A stretch of DNA of 64,000 nt from assembly GCA_947258435.1 (NCBI GenBank), contig CAMYID010000023.1, positions 211,119 to 275,118 of the forward strand, written 5' to 3'. Every line of letters starts with the position of its first letter. The stretch's first letter is position 1. A program made the position numbers and the translations under genes. Of this stretch, positions 28,208 through 36,026 are shown piece by piece. The notes under the pieces were generated by a model that did no database searches, had not been told where the DNA came from, and saw only the letters and a list, made by a program, of their open reading frames with translations. This stretch comes from an uncultured Alphaproteobacteria bacterium (GTDB lineage: Bacteria; Pseudomonadota; Alphaproteobacteria; UBA11222).

Positions 28208-30658
28208 TCAATACGCCAGTGTCAGGTTCGCAAGGATTGTGTAGAAATGCTCGTCATCGGTCTGATAGAGCGCTTTGAAGCCGTCATCGGCAATCAGTCC
28301 GGCATAGGACAGCCGGAAGACGATATTCTGGCTCATCAGCGGGCGATAGATTGCCGACGCGGACAAATCCCAACCGATCCCGGTATCGATTTCACCCTGG
28401 TTTCGGACAGTCTCCAACACATCGGGTTCATTGAAATCAAGCCGGTTGAAGTTCGTCGAAATCCGCAACTGTGGCAGAACGTCAAAATCGGTCCCGATGC
28501 CCAACAGGCGTATACCGGGGTTAACGAAATTGGACTGCCCATGCTCCTTCGAAGCCCGCAAATCAGCAAGCAAGCCGTTACGTGGTGAAAGCGTTACCCC
28601 ACCGCCCCCGATAAGCGGGATGTTCTGGCGTATCCAGAAGCTTGTGTCGGCGCCGGCAAACTGCGGATTTTCAAAGATCGCGGAAAAGCCTTCCGAACGC
28701 TGATCAAACGGATCGTCATCGCCGCTTGCATAAAGCGCCGAACCGCGCAGCCGCATCCAGCTATAGTCAATCGAGGGTTCCGCCGCCAGGAAATAGGCGC
28801 GGATGTCACTATCCTCATCGGTAAAGGACGAGCCACGCTCTTCACCCAGCGCGTAATAGCCCGAGACCGACAAGTTCAGCCGGCCGAAATGGCCATCGCC
28901 ATTATAACCCAGATAGGTCACGTCATATTCACGCGGCCGCTCAAGCCCCAGTGACGCCGGCCGCTGAATGAAATCGTTATCATCGAAGAAGAAGCTTTCC
29001 TCGCGATTACGATTATAGGCAATCGTTGCCTGACTGACGAAGCCCAGAACAGGGAAATCCTGATAGTACAGGTTCGCAAGGAAGGTATCGTCCTCGCGAT
29101 TGTCCTCGCTAATATCGTTCAGGCCGCTATTGGTGTCTTTCTCCAGCCGCCTGATCCAGGCCAGATTATACTGGAAGATGTTATTGTTCCGCGTACCAAA
29201 GAAGCGGACGCCAAACTGATTGTCCTGGAACAGGAAACCACGGAAATCAAAGTTGAAAGGCTGAATTCCGACACGGATTGAGTCAAAGTCATAACGATCC
29301 GACACATTGCGGATATGGTAATCGACAAATGCTTCCTGCAACCCGATATGCTTATCCGAACGGTCGGTCCCGCGATCAGGTGCGCGCTTGAGAATGCCAA
29401 GCTCTTCGACTTTCACATAATTATAGTTGAAAACGGGTGTCAGCCGGAATTCCCAATCCGGTGGCTTATAGGCGGTGTTGCCCTTGACGATCGTCAGGTT
29501 CGTAATCAGATTCTGATTGAAGACAGTCTGATCCGGATCACCGAACAAGTCGTTCCGATCCCGACGCTTTGTCGTCGCGATCCCGAGCGGCACCGGGAAG
29601 GCCCGCGGTTCGTAAATCGTATCTGAAATAATGTTCAGCAGCACAAACCAATCATCGAAGATCGGCTTATCCCCCTTCAGAACATTATTGTTGTACGGAT
29701 CGTACCATTTCCCCTTGATGCCCAGCCCCTCAAGCAGGCGCCAGCGATCAGGTATCGGCACCAGATCAACTTCCCGATTATCGAGATAGCGCATCAGATC
29801 CTGAAATGTCCGCGGCAAACCCGATGGCGGCGCGATACCTTCACGCGCACGCGCATCCCGATCTTCGGGGACCGTACCGTCAAGCTCATCTGCGCCGCTC
29901 TCTCCGGGTCGGCGGCGCGCCTGCGCCAACTGATCTTCAGCACGGCCGATATAAGGGTTATAGCCCGGCACGACGGTGAATGGTGGCTGATAGCTTGCCA
30001 CCGGTTGCCGGTTTGGAGCGGTATCCGCGGCCCCTGACTGTGCCTGCAGAAATGCCGGCGCTTGTGCCACGGCTGCCGGCCGTGAACCAATCGCGCGCGC
30101 CCAGTCGGTATTGTCCGGCTGTGCCTGCGGTGCCGTGACGATCGGCGCGGGGGGCATGGCCGCAACCGGCATTTCTACGGGCTGCACGGGGGCTGGTTGC
30201 ACGGGGTTCGGCTGCGCATAGCGCGGTATCTGTTGAACATATGCCGGCTGGCTGTAAGTCGGCTGGCTGTAAGTCGGCTGGTTATAGGCTGGTTGCGCCT
30301 GCTGGCCGTAATAATTATTTGCCGCCGGATAAGCTGTTGCCGGAGACGCATCGTAGGGATTGTATCCGGTCTGCGGCGCATAGCCTTGCTGCTGCGTATA
30401 GGCCGGCTGTGGATATCGTGCCTGTGGCGCGGGTGGGGAGTAAGCCTGCGGTGCAGGTACGGCACCGCGCGAATAGCCGGAGTTGTACCCCTGATAAGCG
30501 GCACCACCCTGATAACCGGCCGCCTGCCCCACGCCCGCTGGCGTACCGGCAGTTACCGGTACGCCATATTGATTGAGTGCTTCCTTACCCGCAAAAACCG
30601 GCTGCAGTGTGCCGACCAGAATTGCCGCAATACCAACCGACGCGCTGAGGGATTTCAT
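28208..30658 (-). CDS. outer-membrane beta-barrel protein with Tyr/Gln/Pro-rich N-terminus
   Basis: About 816 residues. After a signal peptide (VGIAAILVGTLQPVFA) comes a low-complexity region of about 220 residues rich in Tyr, Gln, Pro and Ala (such as YNQPTYSQPTYSQPAY). The rest is alternating hydrophobic and polar strands with aromatic girdles (FRLTPVFNYNYVKVEEL, YRPLMSQNIVFRLSYAGL) and ends in the aromatic YTILANLTLAY, typical of an outer-membrane barrel. No CXXCH occurs. It resembles alginate-export or porin-like barrels in style only. Its place between multihaem proteins suggests a conduit or anchor. The start ATG at 30658 gives the signal peptide; longer in-frame starts do not. Confidence 0.75.
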   Translation of the reverse strand: MKSLSASVGIAAILVGTLQPVFAGKEALNQYGVPVTAGTPAGVGQAAGYQGGAAYQGYNSGYSRGAVPAPQAYSPPAPQARYPQPAYTQQQGYAPQTGYNPYDASPATAYPAANNYYGQQAQPAYNQPTYSQPTYSQPAYVQQIPRYAQPNPVQPAPVQPVEMPVAAMPPAPIVTAPQAQPDNTDWARAIGSRPAAVAQAPAFLQAQSGAADTAPNRQPVASYQPPFTVVPGYNPYIGRAEDQLAQARRRPGESGADELDGTVPEDRDARAREGIAPPSGLPRTFQDLMRYLDNREVDLVPIPDRWRLLEGLGIKGKWYDPYNNNVLKGDKPIFDDWFVLLNIISDTIYEPRAFPVPLGIATTKRRDRNDLFGDPDQTVFNQNLITNLTIVKGNTAYKPPDWEFRLTPVFNYNYVKVEELGILKRAPDRGTDRSDKHIGLQEAFVDYHIRNVSDRYDFDSIRVGIQPFNFDFRGFLFQDNQFGVRFFGTRNNNIFQYNLAWIRRLEKDTNSGLNDISEDNREDDTFLANLYYQDFPVLGFVSQATIAYNRNREESFFFDDNDFIQRPASLGLERPREYDVTYLGYNGDGHFGRLNLSVSGYYALGEERGSSFTDEDSDIRAYFLAAEPSIDYSWMRLRGSALYASGDDDPFDQRSEGFSAIFENPQFAGADTSFWIRQNIPLIGGGGVTLSPRNGLLADLRASKEHGQSNFVNPGIRLLGIGTDFDVLPQLRISTNFNRLDFNEPDVLETVRNQGEIDTGIGWDLSASAIYRPLMSQNIVFRLSYAGLIADDGFKALYQTDDEHFYTILANLTLAY
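30246..30290 (-). repeat. 15-base tandem repeat in the barrel gene
   Basis: The unit GGCTGGCTGTAAGTC occurs twice exactly and a third time with changes. It encodes the Q-P-T-Y-S steps of the low-complexity N-terminal region, and could vary in copy number by slippage. Confidence 0.7.
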
Positions 30659-30674
30659 AAAACGATTTCCCACC

Positions 30675-32726
30675 CTATTTCCCCTCACATACGTTCTGCT
30701 CACGGGACCCGAGGAATGGCGCGAACGGACAGCTGACATAACGCAGGCGCACCCCGTTCGGTCGCAAGCCATCCGCCCTGACCGCCGAGGGCGCATTGCC
30801 GACCCCGTTAGCCAGCGCCACACCGGCATTGTGCAGACCGAGGAAAGAGATCATATCATCCTGGTCGACGCCATCGCCCGACACACCGATCCCACCGACA
30901 AGCACACCATTCTTGAAAATCGGGACACTGCCGGGGAAGATCTGCAACCCGTTCGCCAGCGGATTAAGCCCCGAGGTTACCGACCGGATCGGCGAACAGC
31001 CAAACCCCGTATCATTGACAAACCCGTCCCCGTCGGGATCGAAATCCGGCACACCGTCACCGGTAATATCAATATTCAAATTCAGCACAAACAGAATGTG
31101 ATTGAGGATGTTTGGCACAACCAGATCAAGCTGCATACCGGTCGAGAACGGGCTCCAGTTGCCAATCGGCCGGCTGAGCGGCCCCGGTCCGTTCGTATCC
31201 ACCCCGTCTGGGAAGAAGGGCCGCGACAGGTTGCCGCCCGACCGGTCGGCAAAGGCGATTCCATCACGTAATGCATTCGGACCGATGAAGGCCTGCACCT
31301 GGCGTACATAATTCGGAATATTGTAATTATGCCCCGGGATAAGCCCGTTCAGCGTATTTGCGGTGAGCTGAATAACAGGGAAAACCTGCGGGTTCTCAAG
31401 ATTTGCTGCCGCATTGGGGCTGGAAATCAAGGCCGCAGTCCGTGCCTTCTGCAGTGACACATCGATGCCGAATAATGGCCCGTCCGGTGTCCTGGCCTGA
31501 CCAAGCACCTGCCCTTCGGCATCCACGACCGATACGGTGACCTGAATGAAGCTCTGTAACGGCCGCCGGATCTGCGCACGACCGCTAAACGCTACCCGCA
31601 GCGCATGGCCGATGATCGTCGACACGTCATTGACCGTCAGATTCTGACCGCCATTTGGCGCACCGGCAATAATCGGGAAGTAAGGGACATCCGCCCCGCT
31701 GACCAATAAAAACGGATTAACCCCGGTGATGTTGACGACATTTGTATAGGCCGCGCCGTCAGTGGCGGTATTGATCGCCCGGATACCGGATGCAGAAGTA
31801 CCGTAAACCTGCCCGGCAATCGGCGCGCCATCGGTGTAACCGGTGACAGCGACGAAGTTCGCAGGCGTCGGTGCGGGCGCCGTTGCCGGCGTAGTTACCA
31901 ATGCGCGTGTATCCACATCGGTGTAGCGGAAAGACTTTCCTTCGACGAAAATTCTGTCGGCGCGAATATTGCGCGGCGCGCCGAACCCGACCGTCCCCGC
32001 AATTGCAATGATTTCATCGGGATTACTGTCGATATTGCTGGTTACAGTATCCAGGCCGTAAATGCCGTCTGCCACGATGCCGATACCGCCAACCGGCACG
32101 CCGCCCTTGTAAAGCGGCAATCCACCCGGATCGGCAGACAGCCCCAGGGGCGAGCGCTTGGGTCCGCGGAACTGATCCGCCGGAACCGGTGCCGCGGCAT
32201 TGATGAAACGCCGGCTCAGATCCGAACAGGGCAACTGACTGAACTGCACACCGAACAACGGACCGCTTGGCGCAAAATCTTCCCCCGGATTGAAATGCTC
32301 CTGCACGATCTGGCTTGCCGTGCGGGTCGTAAAGGCATTGCCCCCTGACGACAGATAGGCCCCGGTAATCGCTTTTGCGATTGCCCCAAGGCTTGCGGGC
32401 ACAACCCCGGCCAGGCCGTCAATCCCGGTACCGATTGCCCGGCCTGACGTGACTGTTACCGTCGCCGGGGCGCCCGGCATCTGATACACCGCCAACACAT
32501 TACCCACACGATCGACAACCGCGATTGTCGCGGGCAACCCGCGAACATTGGCTTCCTGCTGCGCCTGCGCGACGATCTGATTGACATCGGCAATGGTCAG
32601 ATTTTGTGCAACTGCCTTGTCTGTCGCGGCCCAAACCCCGCAGACAGCCAGCATGACCGCGACAAAGCCAAGCGCACGGCCAGCCAGGGCGGAGATAGAA
32701 CTGAGCTTTTTCATGCCACGATTCAT
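30675..32726 (-). CDS. exported protein with two GlcG/HbpS-like (DUF336) domains
   Basis: About 683 residues. A signal peptide (FVAVMLAVCGVWAA) precedes two regions that look like the GlcG/HbpS haem-binding fold. The first runs from NLTIADVNQIVAQAQQEA with AVVDRVGNVLAVYQMPG and ends near GGVPVGGIGIVADGI; the second from NLTVNDVSTIIGHAL with VSVVDAEGQVLG to GVLVGGIGVSGDGVDQDD. HbpS of Streptomyces binds haem and iron outside the cell. It is followed at once by the barrel gene (about 15 bases). A haem- or iron-linked role in the electron-transfer cluster is inferred. The start ATG at 32726 or 32714 cannot be separated. Confidence 0.72.
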   Translation of the reverse strand: MNRGMKKLSSISALAGRALGFVAVMLAVCGVWAATDKAVAQNLTIADVNQIVAQAQQEANVRGLPATIAVVDRVGNVLAVYQMPGAPATVTVTSGRAIGTGIDGLAGVVPASLGAIAKAITGAYLSSGGNAFTTRTASQIVQEHFNPGEDFAPSGPLFGVQFSQLPCSDLSRRFINAAAPVPADQFRGPKRSPLGLSADPGGLPLYKGGVPVGGIGIVADGIYGLDTVTSNIDSNPDEIIAIAGTVGFGAPRNIRADRIFVEGKSFRYTDVDTRALVTTPATAPAPTPANFVAVTGYTDGAPIAGQVYGTSASGIRAINTATDGAAYTNVVNITGVNPFLLVSGADVPYFPIIAGAPNGGQNLTVNDVSTIIGHALRVAFSGRAQIRRPLQSFIQVTVSVVDAEGQVLGQARTPDGPLFGIDVSLQKARTAALISSPNAAANLENPQVFPVIQLTANTLNGLIPGHNYNIPNYVRQVQAFIGPNALRDGIAFADRSGGNLSRPFFPDGVDTNGPGPLSRPIGNWSPFSTGMQLDLVVPNILNHILFVLNLNIDITGDGVPDFDPDGDGFVNDTGFGCSPIRSVTSGLNPLANGLQIFPGSVPIFKNGVLVGGIGVSGDGVDQDDMISFLGLHNAGVALANGVGNAPSAVRADGLRPNGVRLRYVSCPFAPFLGSREQNVCEGK

Positions 32727-32795
32727 CCTGCTCTCACTTGCCCTCGCATCAAGATGATGCATTCCGTTCCTCGCTTCACTGACGATCCCCATCGG

Positions 32796-33248
32796 CTAAT
32801 TCCTGCGAAACACGTCAAAGCTGCCGAACTTCAACACGCCGGCCGCGCGATAATAAACAGTCACTTTGATCGGAAAATTACTGGCCGACAGATCCTGATT
32901 GAGAACCTGAAACTGCAGATTATCCCCTGCCGGGACAAAGCCGTTATCGGGCAATGAAGCAAGGTCGCGGTCCCAGGGCTGAAACAGCCCCGCATTGTCG
33001 CGCAGCAAGGGCTGGCTGCCCGAAGACTGAATGACCACATGGGTCGCGGTCGGTACATCCCCTCCCAGAGCGATCGTCTTGTTGACGACACCAGCGGTGA
33101 CATTCGCCAGCACAACCGGCGTCAGCACTCGCCCATCCACATTCAGATCAGGCTCCGCCAGAGCAGGAGTCGCCCCCGCCGCCAGCACAAACAGCGCCAG
33201 AAGATTCGTCGGCCGTAAACCGGAAATAAACCGCAACACCCGCATCAT
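32796..33248 (-). CDS. small secreted protein of unknown function
   Basis: A 150-residue protein. The signal peptide LLALFVLAAGATPALA is followed by about 119 residues with a beta-sandwich look (GRVLTPVVLANVTAGVVNKT, NLQFQVLNQDL, IKVTVYYRAAGVLKFG). There is no haem motif and no cysteine after the signal. The gene starts directly after the stop of the FHA-decahaem gene (TAGATGATG), so translation is probably coupled. I do not recognise a family. The setting suggests a periplasmic accessory factor of the redox cluster. Confidence 0.65.
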   Translation of the reverse strand: MMRVLRFISGLRPTNLLALFVLAAGATPALAEPDLNVDGRVLTPVVLANVTAGVVNKTIALGGDVPTATHVVIQSSGSQPLLRDNAGLFQPWDRDLASLPDNGFVPAGDNLQFQVLNQDLSASNFPIKVTVYYRAAGVLKFGSFDVFRRN

Positions 33249-35021
33249 CTAACTTCCATTATCCCCTGTTCCGTATTCCGCATCGCGTTGCCCCGCCGGC
33301 ATGTCCGGCCCTGTCCAGGCCGCTGCGGCGACCGGTTTCATCATCGGCTCACCGTCCAGATGATAATCATGACAGGTCACACAGTTCGACGGCACCTTGT
33401 CTGCGGCATTCTCACCCGAGTGACAATCCTGGCAAATTTCGATTTTCGGCAACAGGACGTCGGTTGCAAGATGCGATTTGTCCGCAGCGTGACAATTTTC
33501 ACAGGCGACGATCTCAAAATGGCTCTTATGGTCATAACGCCCGCCGGGCAGCCAGCGGTTGCTAACCGATGCAGGCACCACAGACCAGTTGAGCGGCCCG
33601 GCTCCTTCGCCGGTCATCACCTCGTGACATGTCCCGCACATGGTACGGCCAAATGCCTGATCGGCAACTTTCCGCGCCTGCTGCTCGGCCCATTCCTTGG
33701 GATTGGCCTTTACGACTTCCTGTCTGACGGGCTCCGACCCCGGACGGCGGCGGCTGATCAGCTCTTCCCGGCCGCCCGCATCTGAGACACCGCCGCGCAG
33801 GGCAAAATCACTGTAGAACTCGCGAATAAGCAATTGCGCGTTATCAACCTGCCCGTGCGGCAAAACACGGTCCGGCCGCCGCGGCTCGAACTTGAGCTGA
33901 TGGCAGCGCTCGCATTGCGCCTCCATCTCTATCGGGAAGAAACTCGCACCCGATGGTTCGCTGACATGACAGGATTCGCACACAAGTTCTTCGCGTCCCT
34001 TCGGGCCACGAATACCGTCTTTCTTCAGATGCACATCATGCGGAAAACGCAGCCCCGAACGCTCGACAAGCTTCTCGGGCTCGTTCAGCGAAATTCGCTT
34101 ACTCTGCTGCGCAAGGGGATCAAGCATGACCACGGGGCGGAATTCGGGGTGTTCTTCCTCGAAATTCGACGCATTGAGCAAATTCGTGTCCGGCGCCGCC
34201 GCTTCGATATCCGCATGGCAGTCCGCGCAGAAGCTGTCCTGCATGATGGAAATCGCCGCATCGCCATTATGTTCTTTATGGCAACTCTGACAGGCGCTTG
34301 CAGCCGCATCCTGATACAGCCCGACCTCCGCAAGCTCGGGCGCCTGCGGGTCAAAATGGTGCGTTATTTTCTCGTGGCAGGAAAAGCATGCCTCATCCTT
34401 CACCTGCACAAACGCTTCCTCATGACACACGTTGCACTGCATGCTGATGAAACGGTGCGCTGTCGAAATCGTGCCGCTGTCCCAGGATTGGTCAAGCCGA
34501 AAGGCAATTTCGCTGCGCGGCTTGGGTTCCTCATGCTGAATGAAGAATACAATTGGCGCGACCAGAAACAGCGCGATAATCGCCAGCGCCCAGCCCCAGG
34601 ACCAGGCACGTTTGCTGACACCGCGATCAGCAAGGTTTGTAACGCTTCTTGCGGCGAGCGCCTCGTAATCATCGCCAAGCGGCCGCACGAGTTCGACATC
34701 GATTGCGACATCCTTACCCTCAGGCGCCTCGACCACCGTCACGTCATAGGGGCCGATACCGATGACGTCGCCAGCATCCACCGCGCGGGCAGGCACGGAA
34801 ATGCCATTGACCCGGATATCGGCATCTTCCTCCGCCTCGACGAACAGGCCGCCGGGACGATGGTGTATAACGGCATGCTCCAGCCGGACGCGCGGATCCG
34901 CCAGATAAACTTCCGCATTGGTGGCACGGCCAAAACGCAATGTTTCGGCTTCAAGCTCTTCCGGCTTGCGCGAGACCCCGCCCCTCGACAGGCGTGTCAG
35001 ATATGTAACAACAGCTTCCAC
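33249..35021 (-). CDS. FHA-like domain, membrane helix and periplasmic decahaem cytochrome c
   Basis: A 590-residue protein with an unusual order. Residues about 25-100 resemble an FHA domain (FGRATNAEVYLAD, VRLEHAVIHH, VNGISV); the usual Ser before the RxH segment is replaced (VRLEHA). One transmembrane helix (WGWALAIIALFLVAPIVFF, 142-160) follows, then ten CXXCH sites between 196 and 551 (CNVCH, CFSCH, CQSCH, CADCH, CESCH, CERCH, CGTCH, CENCH, CQDCH, CVTCH). The cytoplasmic FHA part may bind a phosphothreonine partner, and the periplasmic haems carry electrons. It is 8 bases downstream of the b-type membrane gene. The FHA call rests on pattern only. Confidence 0.8.
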   Translation of the reverse strand: MEAVVTYLTRLSRGGVSRKPEELEAETLRFGRATNAEVYLADPRVRLEHAVIHHRPGGLFVEAEEDADIRVNGISVPARAVDAGDVIGIGPYDVTVVEAPEGKDVAIDVELVRPLGDDYEALAARSVTNLADRGVSKRAWSWGWALAIIALFLVAPIVFFIQHEEPKPRSEIAFRLDQSWDSGTISTAHRFISMQCNVCHEEAFVQVKDEACFSCHEKITHHFDPQAPELAEVGLYQDAAASACQSCHKEHNGDAAISIMQDSFCADCHADIEAAAPDTNLLNASNFEEEHPEFRPVVMLDPLAQQSKRISLNEPEKLVERSGLRFPHDVHLKKDGIRGPKGREELVCESCHVSEPSGASFFPIEMEAQCERCHQLKFEPRRPDRVLPHGQVDNAQLLIREFYSDFALRGGVSDAGGREELISRRRPGSEPVRQEVVKANPKEWAEQQARKVADQAFGRTMCGTCHEVMTGEGAGPLNWSVVPASVSNRWLPGGRYDHKSHFEIVACENCHAADKSHLATDVLLPKIEICQDCHSGENAADKVPSNCVTCHDYHLDGEPMMKPVAAAAWTGPDMPAGQRDAEYGTGDNGS

Positions 35022-35029
35022 GCCAGCCC

Positions 35030-35863
35030 CTACCAGTAAAAGAAGACCGCCACGATATGCGTCGCGAGCGCTGCAAGCAGCGCAAAGGAAATCGGCACGT
35101 GAATATACAACCAGACGTCAAGCAGTGCCTTATAGCGGACATCGCGCCGCGCCCGGCGCACCAGTTCCTCTTTCCGCGCCATCAAAGCAATAAGCCCGCG
35201 CAGATTCTCGCTCTGTGCGGTTGAGGCGGATGCGGCCAGGTCCTGCAATTGCCGATTGGCGGCGATCGTCGGGCAATCCGCATCGCGCCCGGAGAGCTGC
35301 TGACGAAAGCTTCCGCCGATCACCGTATCTTCCGCCGCATGCAGAACGATCTGGTTGATTTTATCGCCAAGCGACATCGCCATATCACGGCACTGCGCAT
35401 CAAGCTCGGCGATATCCTGCAATATCTGATCGAGCGTCGCACCACCCCGGTTACGGGTCATCAGATCGGGCACCCGCAGATAGGCCACCAATCCGAACAC
35501 GCCGCTGCCAATGACAAAAATCATCAGCGCATAGGCCAGCGTATGAACGTTCCAGCCGAACTGAAAACCGGTATGGAGGGTAGCGACAAAAATCAGCGCC
35601 AGCCCGAGATAGACATGCGCGCTCAGCCAGTCTTCGACCGACAGGCTGGCAGCCCCGTAGCGACGCTTGCGAATACCGAACCACATCAGCCAGACAATCA
35701 GCAGCGCCCCGATCGTGCCCAATCCATATCCAAGCCAGGTCCCCCCATTCGCAACGCCATAGGCGGGATCATGCAGAACATACAGACCGATCGCCACCGC
35801 AACGACCAGCAACGCCCACTTCAGATATAAATAATTCCTGAAAACCAGGATGGATTGATGCAT
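35030..35863 (-). CDS. di-haem b-type membrane protein
   Basis: A 277-residue integral membrane protein with about five helices (12-30, 44-64, 82-100, 107-128, 250-275). Histidines 83 and 97 in the third helix, and 255 and 269 in the last, are each 14 residues apart, the spacing used to hold two b haems across a membrane. A long soluble helical stretch (140-245) lies between the last two helices. It is likely the quinone- or electron-exchanging membrane part, linking the FAD protein inside to the decahaem protein outside. No close named family is recognised. GGGGCAG precedes the ATG. Confidence 0.68.
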   Translation of the reverse strand: MHQSILVFRNYLYLKWALLVVAVAIGLYVLHDPAYGVANGGTWLGYGLGTIGALLIVWLMWFGIRKRRYGAASLSVEDWLSAHVYLGLALIFVATLHTGFQFGWNVHTLAYALMIFVIGSGVFGLVAYLRVPDLMTRNRGGATLDQILQDIAELDAQCRDMAMSLGDKINQIVLHAAEDTVIGGSFRQQLSGRDADCPTIAANRQLQDLAASASTAQSENLRGLIALMARKEELVRRARRDVRYKALLDVWLYIHVPISFALLAALATHIVAVFFYW

Positions 35864-36026
35864 GTCTGCCCCTTATTCGACCGCATGGCGCAACGCCACC
35901 CGGCAACCCCTCAACAATCCCTGTTTTATCTTCTTCGACCAGACGGGGGCCAAGATCCGACACACCGCCACACAACTGATTCTACACTGTTTTTGCCTGC
36001 CGCCCCCGGCTGGCACCGCACAATCT

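Noticed and set aside
26520..28244. 574-codon plus-strand open frame
   Set aside because: It is antisense to the decahaem gene and shows no domain; the minus-strand frame has ten CXXCH motifs and a signal peptide.
28208..30658. the barrel protein as a multihaem cytochrome
   Set aside because: No CXXCH occurs in the translated sequence; haems would have to come from partner proteins.
33834..35039. 401-codon plus-strand open frame
   Set aside because: Antisense to the FHA-decahaem gene; a by-product of codon bias with no recognisable motif.
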